NCBI GenBank assembly: GCA_029817715.1
Contig: JARUPY010000154.1
Span: forward strand, 2,755,501 to 2,819,500
DNA length: 64,000 nt
DNA from: Melastoma dodecandrum
Taxonomy: Eukaryota; Streptophyta; Magnoliopsida; Myrtales; Melastomataceae
Direction of reading: 5' to 3'
Part shown: positions 35,683-51,434 of the stretch, in pieces
How the letters are laid out: the number at the start of each line of letters is the position of its first letter
Numbering within the stretch: position 1 is the stretch's first letter
Program-made: the position numbers and the translations under genes
Notes under the pieces: model-generated
Told to the model about the DNA's origin: nothing
What the model saw: only the letters and a program-made list of their open reading frames with translations
The model's database searches: none

Positions 35683-37352
35683 TCACGATTGATTTGATCT
35701 TCGGTTAAGGAGGAGCTTGTAAAAGCTTCTTGTCCGAAAGAACAAGACGATAACGACCAGGAAACCGAAGAACGCAACCGACGACAGGATGAAGAAGGAC
35801 AGCATGAAGCACTTGGTCCCAGAGCACGAGTTATCGTCCCCACTCGCCTGCTGATCGTAGATGTACCCAATCACCTTGACGGAGAGGATGTACGAACCCA
35901 CGGGACTGCCGACTGCAATTGTGTTGAAGAGAGTCCCCATGTGCCCAACCCCAAAGATTTCAGATGTTATGGTCGGCATCAGTGACCAGAGCCCGCCGTA
36001 GCAGACTCCGACGAGGGTCGAACCAATGTAGAGGTTTCCAGGGAATCCGGAGGCGATGATGGTGTGGCCGACGGACATCGCGAGCAGGATTACCGCCATG
36101 AGGAAGGGACGGGTTATGCCGCTTCGGAAGAGGAGGATGTCGGAAATGAAACCAGCGCCGAACCGGCCAAGGAAGTTCCATATGCTTAGGAGGGACACCA
36201 GGGTGTTGATCTCCACGGTGTCATAACCGAGAGACTCCCCAATCTGGCTTATGTTGTTTATGGTCGCCAGACCTGAACCCAGGCCACAAACCATTGCGAT
36301 GAACAGCAGCCAGAACTCCCACGTCCGCATTGCCTGTGGGAGGTTCATGTCATTGGAGCCACTCGATGATGTCTGATCATCACGATGTGCTTCGCTATCC
36401 GCATCTCGCACTAGCAAGGTCTTGGAAATTCCCTCATTCTCCTCCTCCCCAATTGCCTTGACTGCCACTCCGAGGGGGCCGAGCAGCATTCCTAGGAGCA
36501 TGGCGAAGGTAACAATTCGTGACCACAAGGGCATGGTGAGGACGTTCTCGAGGATTATGAGGGCCATGAGATATCCGGCAATAGCCAGGGCGACGGCGGA
36601 GAACCTATTAAGGTGCTTCTTGTCATGGGGAGTGTCTGCATCGTCAAATATGCGAACGAGGAGCATGAGTGAGATGGCGACCAAGGCCGGCAGCACGGCG
36701 AGCAAGAGAATGAAACTGTCGGCCCGGTCTTTCAACGTCGTGTAGTATACTTGGATTAGTATTGCCCCGCTCAGCCCGAGAAATCCCTGTTCCCAATTCG
36801 ACAATCAACACAAGGATGAACAGCAAAGCCCTAAGCAAGACAGGTCTAACCTCGTCCCATTACCTTCATGATGCCAACAATGGTGCCGCTGTATCGGCGG
36901 AAGTTGTGGACGCCACTGACGACGTTCGCCGTGTTGAGGAATGTCTGTGCGTGGGCGGCCACCCACATGTAAAAGCACATCAACCAAACAGGCGGCGGCG
37001 AGACCACCCCGACCACGGATGCCCACATCATGAAGTACCCCAGGAAGAACTGCAGCGCCCCAGCAAGGTGAACCACCCAAGGCCCGCCGATTCCTCCTCC
37101 TCCGCCATCACCACCAATTGTCTTCCGCGGACGGACAACATGGGAGTAGAGGAGGCCTGAGATGATGCCGGCGTTGGCGCCTATGTCCTTGAAGACGGAG
37201 ACGGTGTCGAGGGTGGATTGGGAATATGACTGGGAGGATTTCAGGGTGGAGGAGTAGATACCGAAGGTGTAAGACGCGCCGGAGCTCGCCTGGATCCATA
37301 TGCTCGCTGCCGTCGATATCCACCGGCTGTCCCCTCCATCCCCGCCGACCAT
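35683..37352 (-). CDS. Nodulin-like / NFD4-like major facilitator protein (tandem copy 2)
   Basis: Two exons on the minus strand (37352-36864 and 36786-35683, phase 0) encode 530 residues from the Met at 37352 (MVGGDGGDSRWISTAASIWI). An earlier in-frame ATG at 37487 would add 45 residues with no family resemblance, so I take 37352 as the more likely start. The protein has the nodulin-like domain (FKDIGANAGIISGLLYS, AHAQTFLNTANVVSGVHNF) and an MFS half with VCGLGSGLATINNISQIGES and IWNFLGRFGAGFISDI. It aligns along its length with copy 1 and shares its intron position. Only 184 bp separate its stop from the copy 1 start, so copy 1's promoter is very short or lies in copy 2's 3' region. Multi-spanning membrane protein; substrate unknown. 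Confidence 0.9.
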
Positions 37353-37644
37353 ATTTCGCTTATTCAATTCGGGCGGACCCAATTTCTGTAAATCATGACG
37401 GGACAACGAAGCAGAGGAACATTTCAAGGTGGACGGACGTGATTTGCCCGCCCCCACCAAACTAATCAATGATGGGGCTTCAACCATCCGATTTGTTGAA
37501 CGTGGCCGATTTGTTGGGTCAAGTTCAACAGATTGATAAGATAAGAATCAAATGACAAGTTAACTTCCAACAACAAAGGCCAAAATTTTGGATTGTTTCC
37601 GAATTGAGAAAACAACAACAATCTGAGTAATAAATTTATGGGAG

Positions 37645-40242
37645 TCAAAGCAAATGCATGCGATCGACGTATGACTGGAGTAACCACCTGTTCAGGGGCT
37701 CTCCGCATCCCACGAAGCAGCCAGAGTTACCGTTCTCCGTGAAGAACGGGAAGCTGAATATGTCGAGGAGTTCCTGGACGGCCTTCCTTACTAGGGAGGA
37801 TCCGGTCACCTTGCTTCTCCGTCCCCACCCCGTGACGATGTCGATCCTATTTGGGCCTACGCCTGAAAGGAGCAGCTTCTGGCGGAAACGGGAGAGCGTA
37901 CGGGAAAGCGCGGTCACAGCAGTGCCTTCCGACATCACGTGCAGGTTGATGAGCCAGTAGCAGGAGCCCTTCTCTTTCACAACGTCCGGGTACACATTCT
38001 TGTCGGCTGCCACCTCCCAGACAGAGCCAGCCTCTTCTTTGAGCCCTGATTTATGAAGGAAGTCCACTACGGCGTCCATTAGCCCCCTCTTGCTCTCTCG
38101 GTCCTCGCTATGCAGCACGTCCAGGAACCTTCCCACGTGATCACGCACATTTCGACCGTCGGGTCCAGAAGGTGGCATGGATAGCAGGAAGACATGGGCC
38201 GGGTGACCTGTTATCTCCATGAGACGGCAGCAGAAGCCCATTTCCCATGGAGTTCGCGCGTCAGTGCAACAACTGAGGAGAAGAGTGTATGTCTGTGACG
38301 AAGGGCTCAAGCATAACTGGAGCATGCTGCGGAGGAGATCAAAAGCTTCGGGAAACCTCCGCATCCTGAGAAAAGTGCCGAGCAGAGAATTGCAAGTCGG
38401 AACATTAGGGCGCAGGCCAGCATCCAGCATCGACCTGTACCATTGCCACGCCTTGTCGATATTCCCAACTTTTCCCCATAAGTCTACCAGGAGACCATAG
38501 ACCGGCTCATCCGGAACCAAGTTCTTCCTCCTCATCTGTTGAAAGACCACCTCGGCTTCATCAAGGTGGCCGCAGTGGCCGAGCACCTCCATAACAATAC
38601 TGTAAGTAACTTTGTCTGGCTCATACCCTTTCTCCTGCATGTCACGATACATATGCAGTGCGCTCTCGTAGTTTCTCGCCTTGGCTTGCAGAGCAATCAT
38701 GATATTATAGGTTATCACATTCGGGACCCAACCCTTATTGAGCATCTCATGAAACAACCTGCAGGCATCTGCCAAATGGCCAGCTTTTCCAAGGCAATTT
38801 ATCATAACACTATAGATGAAAGTGTCAGGAGAGCGACCTGCCACCTGCATCCCATGATAAATGTCCATGGCGACATCCAGAAACCCAGCTTTTGCATGGA
38901 TGTCGATGAGAGTGCCGTAAGTAACAAGGTCTGGCTCACACCCGACTTTCTGCATCTGACGGAACACATTCATCGCGAGATCCAGGTAGTTTGCACGGCC
39001 ATAACAATGGATCAAGCGGTTATACGTCACAACGTTGGGCTGGCACCCTTCAACAACCATTTCCTCCAGTAACCTGTTTATAGCACCAAACTGCTTGGCA
39101 CGACCGAGTATCCCGATCATGGTTGTGTAAGTATGGTCATCATGCTTGTAGTCAGGTTGCTTTTTCAACCAGTAGAAGAAACCAAGAGCGACTTTGTGAT
39201 CTTGCAGCTTCTTTAGAACTTGATTTGCCTGATATGCATTAATAGGAGTATTGAGACTCCGCAGCGCCTCCTCAGCCATTGGATTCCACTCACTATACAT
39301 CAATATCTGACATATACTCTCCACTATGTTAGTAGATCGGCCATAGTGTCGATGGATTGAGGCAATGCTTGCTATAACTCTAGCATCCTTTCTTGGTCGG
39401 TCAAATCCTTCTACAGGGTATTCGACCAACCTCCTTTCGGGAAACTGCGGCGAAATCGATCTTGAGAGAAAATTATCTCCACTCTGCACCCTCTCAGGTA
39501 TACTCCTCTTACTTCGAACATCAGGGACAGACTTTGGAGTTCCAACGGGCTTTCTGACTGTGCTTTCACGAACAGCCCTGTATTTTGGTCTACTTTCTTT
39601 GTCCCCTACCGCCTTGGCACTGTGGTAATTCGCCTGACCTGATGAAGGCGAGGAGGCGGACGATGATGTTTTAGAAGGAGCTTGTGGACCGTTATCTTTT
39701 CTTGCTGGCTTCACATTGGATGTCTTCGCATTAGCAACAGACGTCGCTCGATCAAACATAGGCTTGGACGAATGACTAGATATCCCATTTCCTTCTCCAA
39801 TGGGAAGCTTGTAATTAACCACATCAGAGAGGAAGTTCACAGCAGCAATACCGGCTCTAAAGAACTGGTCAGACATCGGAACAGCTGCTTGCCCCACATC
39901 ACTGTCAAAGTCGCTGGCATAACTTACAGTTTCTCTAACCAATTTAGTAGCAGGTACAACCTGCGGCAAAACTTTGGAGGGCTTAACGCTTTCAGCAGCA
40001 TTAGAAACAACAGCCTCCACGAGATTCCCAGCACGTGGGCCATGAGAAGATTTGGGTGCTAAAGGGGAGGGTTTCTGTACAATGGAAGCATCACGAGCTG
40101 CTGTTTGGTGTCGTACTGGGACACAGTTTTCATCTTCGGAGCATGAGCATGAGCTTCCATCTGCAGTACTGCATCTAGAACCACTAAGGAAGAATGACCT
40201 AGCACTGCTGGAAAGGTTACTGATCTGCTTGGTTCTCAACAT
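37645..40242 (-). CDS. PPR-SMR protein (At1g18900/At1g74750 type)
   Basis: A single coding exon of 865 residues, starting at the ATG at 40242 (MLRTKQISNLSSSARSFFLS). The Ser/Arg-rich N-terminus fits an organelle targeting peptide. About 270 residues of low complexity follow. Tandem PPR repeats run from about residue 355 to 650 (for example VVTYNRLIHCYGRANYLDLA and VITYNIMIALQAKARNYESA). The C-terminus is an SMR domain (about 760-845) with the LDxH-like motif LINLH and an intact TGxG motif as TGWG. PPR-SMR proteins bind organelle RNA, and some SMR domains cut nucleic acid; the role of this member is not established to my knowledge. No coding introns, typical of PPR genes, though an upstream leader intron is possible. 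Ends SYVDRMHLL. Confidence 0.93.
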   Translation of the reverse strand: MLRTKQISNLSSSARSFFLSGSRCSTADGSSCSCSEDENCVPVRHQTAARDASIVQKPSPLAPKSSHGPRAGNLVEAVVSNAAESVKPSKVLPQVVPATKLVRETVSYASDFDSDVGQAAVPMSDQFFRAGIAAVNFLSDVVNYKLPIGEGNGISSHSSKPMFDRATSVANAKTSNVKPARKDNGPQAPSKTSSSASSPSSGQANYHSAKAVGDKESRPKYRAVRESTVRKPVGTPKSVPDVRSKRSIPERVQSGDNFLSRSISPQFPERRLVEYPVEGFDRPRKDARVIASIASIHRHYGRSTNIVESICQILMYSEWNPMAEEALRSLNTPINAYQANQVLKKLQDHKVALGFFYWLKKQPDYKHDDHTYTTMIGILGRAKQFGAINRLLEEMVVEGCQPNVVTYNRLIHCYGRANYLDLAMNVFRQMQKVGCEPDLVTYGTLIDIHAKAGFLDVAMDIYHGMQVAGRSPDTFIYSVMINCLGKAGHLADACRLFHEMLNKGWVPNVITYNIMIALQAKARNYESALHMYRDMQEKGYEPDKVTYSIVMEVLGHCGHLDEAEVVFQQMRRKNLVPDEPVYGLLVDLWGKVGNIDKAWQWYRSMLDAGLRPNVPTCNSLLGTFLRMRRFPEAFDLLRSMLQLCLSPSSQTYTLLLSCCTDARTPWEMGFCCRLMEITGHPAHVFLLSMPPSGPDGRNVRDHVGRFLDVLHSEDRESKRGLMDAVVDFLHKSGLKEEAGSVWEVAADKNVYPDVVKEKGSCYWLINLHVMSEGTAVTALSRTLSRFRQKLLLSGVGPNRIDIVTGWGRRSKVTGSSLVRKAVQELLDIFSFPFFTENGNSGCFVGCGEPLNRWLLQSYVDRMHLL

Positions 40243-43200
40243 GCCTCCTGATAACCACTCTGTTCTACCTACCAAGAAGATCAACCATCAGCAGTGGAGA
40301 AGATAAATCAAATCATATGCTACTTGAGAAAGACAACATACTGCAAGAAGTAAGGAAGTATGAGACAAAAGATTTACTATAGTGTAATCACTACGCACAG
40401 GAAACCCCTAGAAAACCATGAACTCCACAAAAGCAGTAATTAAGCAGATAGAATATCCATCAGACAAGTACCATGACCCATCAGAATCGGCCTTACCGAA
40501 TAGCTATCTCCTGAAGTCCGAATAAATATCTCTTCGGGTCTAGGCTTTATCCTCACTTCACAAGTTAGTGTTGTCTACACTCTTACTGCTAAACAATTCC
40601 CTTCAATGAACCCCAACCCAGCTACCTCTTCTTCAGGACACCAAGTCCATGTTAGGCGAGACTCTGCTCAGGAATTCCAGACCACATATCGTCCCTCCAC
40701 CGAAGATCATTGTCTGAGAATAGCACAGTGAAATCAAATGAGCACCCCAGACAGAACAAAGTAACAATCTTTGGCAATCACTCCCTCGAATAGACTAGGC
40801 AAGACCAGGGCAGCCCACCACAACCCCAGAATCACACACGAACAACAAAGCCACCCAAATCACCGCATAAGAATGACGGCCAAAATCACCAAATTCCTCT
40901 TCCGATTACCCTGAAACACGGAGAGAAAGAAAAAGGGAAGGATCGATTTTCCCTCACCCATCAACGAAAAAAGATCGAAACTTTCGCCAACCCAGAACCT
41001 AGTTCACCAAACGGAAGACAAGACGCGTGGAAAGAAGAAAAAATGAAAAGGGAAGAGAGGGAGGGAAGCAAAACCACAAAGCTCCGACGGCTGTTGACAC
41101 GGTCAACACGGCGACGCATGGGTAACGACGGAGAAAAATGGGTGGAAAGGGCACAGGAGGGGGGGAGGAGGAGGAGGAGGAGGAGGGATCGAGCCAATGC
41201 GAAAGAGAAGAGCAACTTAATCACGAGGCGGCTGCTGCATCAGCTGTTGAAACTTCGTGGGGTGGGGGTTGGGGGTGGGTTATGTTTTACCCTAAAAAGT
41301 TGGGTTCGGGATTCGGGAAAAAGCTCATGGGGGCATCCACGTGACTCCAGTAGCTTCGGTAGCTTTTGTGGGCGTGGTGTGGGGGGTGGCGATCGGGGGA
41401 GTGAGCGTCCGTGGGACTTTACGGTAGGGCTTGAGGAGTCGCTGTTGGCCCGCGACATCCTCGGACCGCTGTCCGAAGGATACCCATATTATTTTATCAT
41501 TCCTTTTCTTTTACTATTTAACCATAAAATAGCGAGAATATATCAATCAGTACGAAAAGTTAAATCTGATAACATAATATAATTCCTTTATGCGTATTGA
41601 AATAGCTAGCTACCTACCAATATTATGTCACCCTTTTTTTCCTTTTCGGATCATTTGATTGGGTACCCAATCCAACGGTTGAGATCCATTCAAAGTGAGG
41701 ATCACTTGATACGGTACAGTGAGGACGCAAAGAAGGGAGAGGACGAGGGATCGTCCACGTGGACAGGTATAGAGCCTTAAATAAAGATTTTGACAATCCC
41801 CCACAAATCTTTCCTTTTCCCTTCGTTTCGTGTTCCCCAAGCTCCAGCAACCACCGACTTTTCATCATCCATTTGGTTTCAGGAGGGGGAAATAAAGGCG
41901 CCCTACTCCGAAATACGTCATTATGCTTTCCATCTTAGTTAGACATTTTTTAGGTAAATTATATTTTTGGCCTTAACTAAATTTATTATAACGTTAAGGC
42001 CAAAAAAATAAAGGATGAACCAAAATCAACATATTGATTACAAAATCGTATATAAAAAAATTAACGCCAATTAGCGTAGTCAAGGTGAGATTTTTTGCCA
42101 ATTTTTTAAGACACCCCAAATAATAATATATTCTTTTTGTTCATTTGCATACGTCATGCATGGCGTAATCAATGCCCGTGGAAGACGATGATTATTGCTC
42201 GTTTAATTTCCGTTGACGATTAGGGTTTTCCTAAAACGATGGGACGTCATGAATCCCGGTGGGATTAAGTTGTGCTAAATATTAACCAAATCCCAAATCG
42301 AGAGTCGGTGAGGATCGAACTTAGAAATCGGATTGGATCGGATCAAGACGGGAGAATAAGAATATTCCCTTTCCATGATTTCATTCACTATTCAGGTGCG
42401 CCGAGCCAACCAATCTCGACTTGTTATGGGCCTAATGGCCCGTTTTAATTTGGCCCAAAGATATCTCGGCCCGCTTATGGCCCATATATCCCCGGGCGGG
42501 GAGAGCCGGGAACGAGATAGCATCTCCGGGGACCAAAGAAGTCCGCCAGGAGATGTTAGTCCGGCGAGGCCAGACAAGGGGAATCCGAATGCCTTTTTAA
42601 AGCATGTCATGTACATAATAAAAAAGAAGTGAGAGATGAGGAGAAAGAAAAGACCTGAGCTGGCCTGAAACAAACATACAACCGCACAGACTAATGATGA
42701 TGGCAGCCAACACTTTTTCTTTTCTCCCCTTGCCTTTGTAAGACCATCTTTTTATTTGCCTCGAAAGCAATCGATTGGGCCTACCATCACCACCCACCAC
42801 CCTCATGCAGGCATTGACACTCGACACAGCTTTCCTTCCCATCCCATGAATTCATTCTTTCACCCACGCCTTTTGCAATTCCAGTTGGCTGAAAAAGTTC
42901 AAAAGAGTTTAAAGAAGACAAAGGAGGAGGGGGGGGGGGGGGGTGGGACATCATCGTTTTGATTTGACCCGAATGAATGTTTTCTCAGGCACATCATCAT
43001 CCTTCTTCGATCGTTGCTTGCATAGTTAGTATGAAAACTAGTGATTTCCAATCATGGTGGATTCTTGCATGAATAGCACTAGCCTTTGTCCTGCTTTCTT
43101 GACTGGTAAGGGAAAGAAACTCAAGTATGAATGTGCCTGTGTGCAGGGAAGACTCCCTCGTTACTGTTGACTATCATGGCAAAGAAATTTCAGGAGGACA

Positions 43201-44112
43201 ACCGATCGTCAGTTTTCCTTTGACCATTTCTGGATCGGTGTATTCGTGAATATTTACCCCACAAAATATTTGCTCCATTCCCTGGTTTCATTCTTTTTGT
43301 GGGTTTCTGATGTAGGGGGAGAATTGACCGGGTCTTCCTCTCATCCTTGGTGCAAAATAATTCAGAGTGACTCTTCCTTTCTTCGACGAGAAAATGCAAA
43401 ACCAAAAAGAAATGCTTTTTACCTTATATTCATCGCAATTACGCCTCGTTATACCGGATCTTTTATAATTTGACCCAATTAATGATTCCCAGCCCTGTAT
43501 TTGCAACTACCCCCTGTCCAATCCAACCCACGAAATCATTTCACTCTGCCTAACCCGGAGGACAAAAAAAAAGTCAAAGGTTTTACACCCTCTAAATCAA
43601 ATGGATGTTTCCCATTAGACGAGATGGCTCAAGAAAAGCCATGTTAATGATGTGTATGTTGTTTTCCATTTGGTACTTGTTGTTGGGTTGGGGGAGAGGG
43701 ATGTTAAGCTAATCCATTGACTCTTTAATCTCATGTATCGTTTGTCATAATTGTCAATTAAAAAAAGATCATTTATTCCCTCCCTCTAATAAATATTTCA
43801 AATATTATATATATATATATATGAAAAACATTTCATTAATTTCTCCGAAACACCCAAAAAGAAAATATCCCACCCCCCCCTCTCATTTACCCAAACCCAA
43901 CCTCCCTCTCCCTCCCTCTAGCGTCATCCATTCCACAACCTTCCCCCCCCCCCTCCCCTCTCTGTGCTTCCATCCACCCACCCCCAACCACCCACCACTG
44001 CCGCCGTCGCCAGGGGCCGCCTCCTCCGCAAGACCCGTGTCCTCTTTCCTGCTCCTGACCTGGGAATTAAGGAAAGGGTCCACCTTTTGCTGCTGCTGTC
44101 TTCTGGCAAGAA
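40243..44112. other. Divergent intergenic spacer, PPR-SMR to CDPK
   Basis: About 3.9 kb. The left several hundred bases are probably the leader and promoter of the PPR-SMR gene. Purine-rich (GGA) and G-rich tracts occur near 41158-41190, a 15-base G run at 42929-42943, a TA microsatellite near 43804-43822, and pyrimidine-rich DNA at 43870-44000 just upstream of the kinase. No ORF here has family support. Confidence 0.5.
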
Positions 44113-47102
<2,990 letters not shown>

Positions 47103-50100
47103 GCTAGACATCATGGACAGAGCAGTAAATACACTCACGGGGATGGATGACCTGCCCAACACACTGGTATGAACTTTTTGTGTCTGGAACGCATCTCGCA
47201 GGGAGACCCTGGAAATTTCTCAAGGGGGGCTTTGTTGTGGTCTGTCGGTTGGTTTTCAGCTGCACTGAGAATCTGAGGGCTTGTGAGTTTTTGCTCTTTC
47301 AACTGGCATTGTTGCATCTTTGGTTTGTGGAAAAAAAAAAGCATCTTCTTCTTCTTCTTCTTCTTCTTCTTCTTCTTCTTCTTCTTCTCATCAACCCTCC
47401 AACTCCTCTGTATATTTTCTATATGTTGATGATTGGTGATTCTTCTTTGGGTATCTAAAACTGTCCTATGAAGTTGTAGGGCTGTGGTGAAGTTACTGTG
47501 GGCTTCTGGCCAGGTTTCATGATGTTTGTTGTAAGAAACAGTCACTTTGGAAACTCATGCTCGTGATACTAATTTTTGAAGTCTGTCCGTCAATCATGAA
47601 CATGTAATAAATCGTGTGGTCATATCGAAAACTTTGAAATTTGATCTTTAAAGAATTTTGAGCTTACCATTACTCACTCGGCAAGCTCGCTGATAGAACA
47701 AGCCTCTACAACTGATGCCTCTCTTCTATGCTCATGAAAAAACGCGTTTCGTCCCCCGTTTCTCCCTTCAGTAAGGATCAGAATTCTAAACGGCAAATTC
47801 TCTTGGAAATTGACTGTGCGAAACGAAACCTCAAAGGAAGGGACGCTTTGAGAAATGGGCATTTAATATTGGATAAGGTGGTTTTGGGTTTCCTACGTAA
47901 GACTACTACTACTACTACTACATAAACGTCATTACAGTCGGGCTTTTTATTTGTTGGAACTTTTGGGCCTGTTTGGGGGGGGTCTTGCTTTTTTAAAGTA
48001 AAAAAAAAAAAAGAAGAAGAAAAATCTTCCCATAGTTGAAGCGAAGCCCTTGAAAAAGGACAAGAGAATATCAGAATCGGATTCCACTAGTCACTCTGAA
48101 GGAAATAAAGAGGTTATAAGAAAGACAACAGCCAAACAACCCCCCCCCCCCCACTTTCCCAAAAAGTACAACTTTTTATTTTCTTAGAGACAATAATCAA
48201 TTATTTGTTATCTTAAAAAAAAAGAACAAAAAGGAGAAGCTGCCATCTCCTTACCTATACATTGTTTTTGAATTTAAATCACTTGGTCATTAGTGTGATG
48301 TTTCGAGGTCGTGCCGGAAATTGGAGAATGCCCACGTGGAAAACATACGCATGTTTCCCTAATAACACCCCCCCCCCCCAGTTGTGTGTCGAATCCTTTT
48401 CAATTCTCGGCCGAAGAATTTTAAAGAATGAAAATTCCATTTAATGGGAAAGCGACGTTTCATTTCAAAATAACCCTTTCCCTGTTTTCTGTATTTTTAT
48501 TTTTTAGTGGATGGATAAATGATAAGAAAAGATAGATGGGGCGGAGGACAGAGCGAGCGAGTGTGGTCGGCATGTGGATAGAATGGTGTTGTTCTTAGGT
48601 AACTGCATTAAATTTTGGACCATTTCCATCCGCCATAAAAGCTTTCGGTGTATATTCGTCGCAAAGATTTTTACGGCGGAGTTGGGTTGGGTCGGGCCAA
48701 AAAGGTTGTAGCCATCGGACCCTTTTGATATTAACATTTATTATCTTCGAACCCGACCACGTTCGTTTCATCACTACTTGCATCGCGACCAATGCATGAA
48801 CGTCGGTCATAAATGACGGGACCCGCCGCTATTCAATCCTTGCCGGTAGCACTTAGACCTTGTTCCGAGAACCCGTCACGTTGTTTCACTCGAAGGGTTT
48901 GGTCCCAGGATTTATTAAACGATAAATTTACGTGTCTTGTGTTGGGGGGAGGTTAAGAGTCCGAGGCTTGTTACGGAAAGAGTACGGGGCCGTACGACAC
49001 ACGAAGACCAAGGAGGTGGGGTGGGGTTGAAAGAGTCTTGTGGTACAGACAACCGACAGACTGACCGGTCGTAAATCCGTAGATAAAATAATTCATTGAC
49101 GTAATTGGGTAATGTGTAAAAGTTTATTTGTGAAACGAAAGAAGCTGGGGTGGTCTTCCCTAAAATGTCAAAGGGAGATGCTCCTGTCCAAATTGACATC
49201 GGAAGGGAAAAGGGAATTGGCACGTTCTCGATCTCATGTTTATCCTAGAGAACAGAAAAGAGATATCGGGAAATGAAATCAAGCCCCAACACAACACAGA
49301 AAAGAAAAAACCCTCAAATAATGTCATGAGGGGACGACCTGTGTCAGGTTTGAATCTCTCTTTACCCAACACATCATGTGATCCCATCGTCGGAGATAAT
49401 AAGGAGGAGAAGAAGAAGAATATAAAAAGGGAAAAGAAAAAGAATAGGAACGGTATGAAAAGTAACGCGAGCAAGTAGTCAAACCACGTGCATCTTTTCA
49501 TTCGTATAATTGAGCAGTGTACAGAGTCCATCGTCAGAGACGTTCATGTGGCTTTTCCGAGTCGAGCTAGAATAATTGGAGATCATGGTCGTTCTGGAAG
49601 CTGAAGGGGATCAATTATCAAGGATGCTACAGTTGATGGTGGTTGATTGATTGGAAATCAGGCTAATGACAAAGAAGAAGAAGAAGAAAAGCCGACACGT
49701 CAAACCTCAACCCAACTATTATTATATGTTACTTTGAAAATTCTCTTGTTTGTTTCGGACACGCGTGCGTGAGTGACGTTATAATATGTAATGTAATGTA
49801 ATGCATCCAAAGCAGTTGAACCACTTTGTTCTAAGCGTTCGTCTTTTCGGGCGAGATTTGAGTTAGACCGAGTCACACGAACCGCTTCTGTCCAAATTTT
49901 CCGGGCGGGACATTACTTAAACGCATCGCACTCCACTTATTTTCGTAAATAAATCGATAATATTATAATCACCTCAATATTAGTATAATGTCTACTTTTT
50001 TATCTCTACCAAATGAGTCCTTGTACTCTTTTAAGTTTTAAATATCGTGCAAGCAATTCTTGTACGAGCATGCAAACATGATAAAAAATGTCGTGACGCT

Positions 50101-51434
50101 AGGCATTTTTGCTTATGTCACATTTTAAAAGCTTTAAGGAAAGACACAAGGGAAAAGTGAGGAATGATGACAACATTTTGGTTAATATTATGTGTAAACT
50201 CACGACGAAAAGCATGTAATAATTCCAGCATCATTAGGTGTAAGTCTCTTTCTGATACCTCCTCCCTTTTCTTTTTATCTTCTTCCTCTCGCACTGAAAG
50301 TCTACAAACAAATATAATAGAAAAAGGCCAACAAAAATACGTGATTAAGATGGGGTTCATCACGTTTCTCGACTTACTCCCGATTGGAATAAAAAAAGGT
50401 TTCGACTCGAGCATGCATGTCCAGTGCATTCGATTCGAACGCGTTCATCTCATATTGACAACAAGTAAAATCATTAAAAATGAAGAGAATCAAAATAGTT
50501 AGTAATATTGAACAAGTTCAAATATCAAATTTCGTAAGAAAGTTCAACAAAATTCGTTTTCACATCAATCGACTGTAAAAATAATTAACTCGTTTAATCT
50601 TATATATAAGTCCGGATTCGTATAAGTTCAGACTTTTCTATCCCATTTCAACGGAGTCGGGATTTGAAAATAATTAAAAAAATATCCAATTAAAAATATC
50701 ATTTTTACGAATTTTAACAATTAATATCATAATTTAGGAAAGCTCCTGTCAGGGCCGGACACATCTATCATGGTTGCCCTATCTTTGAATAGTTGATCTG
50801 CAACTAGGAAGACTTCTTTAAAAATGAAAAATTCATATTACCTTCTCATTTTCTGTCTTATTTTTGTTTTTTTTTTGTCCCCTGTATTACCGCCGAACTG
50901 CGGTAAAAAAAGACAGAAGATGAGTCAATTAATTGTAGGACCCACAGATAATTTCCACACTCGATTCCGACTCTGCAGCGGCGGTTTGTCTCCATCTGCT
51001 GTCTTGTTGTTACGGAGTTGGTGAAGGGGGAGGAACCACTTCTTCCTCTTCCGCCCTGACTCTATACACCAATCCCAACGCAACATCCCACCCCTTTGTT
51101 TTTACGACCGAGGGAAGGAAACCCACTTTTGTCTCACGGAGCTCTCTCGCTTTCTGGCCCCTAAAGGTGTCGCCTGTTGTTGAATTCCTTGAAGGTAATC
51201 GCGATTTATTCTCCAGTCCCATCGTGGTTGGGCGCAGGCTTTTTTTTTTAATCTTAAAAAGAACTTTTTCTTTTATCTCTTGTGGGAGTTATCTTTCTCT
51301 GTTATTATTTTATTGTGAAGATTTTTGTTGTGACCTGTTAATTGACTAGCGTTTGACGTTTCGTTTGGGCAAATCTTAAAAGAACTGCAATTTGGACAGG
51401 GAAGGGGCTGCAGGAAAGAGAAGTGCAGAGAGAG
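47103..51434. other. Intergenic spacer, CDPK to H+-ATPase
   Basis: About 4.3 kb. The first 500 bp are probably CDPK 3' UTR. Beyond it are an ACT microsatellite near 47901-47921, C runs near 48140-48152 and 48367-48379, and AT-rich DNA. The last few hundred bases are the leader and promoter of the H+-ATPase, possibly with a leader intron. No gene is supported. Confidence 0.5.
47345..47389. repeat. (CTT)n microsatellite in the CDPK 3' region
   Basis: About 15 tandem CTT units lie some 240 bp after the CDPK stop codon, probably within its 3' UTR. The reverse strand reads as a poly-Lys shadow ORF. Confidence 0.85.

Noticed and set aside
37353..37487. N-terminal extension of NFD4-like copy 2 from an upstream in-frame ATG
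   Set aside because: The 45 extra residues are unlike the family N-terminus, and copy 1 starts directly before the nodulin-like domain.
42375..42640. G/C-rich block resembling a transposon coding fragment
   Set aside because: No reverse transcriptase, integrase or transposase motif can be read in any frame.
47135..47545. Minus-strand ORF with a poly-Lys run
   Set aside because: The Lys run is the CTT microsatellite read backwards. No domain is seen.
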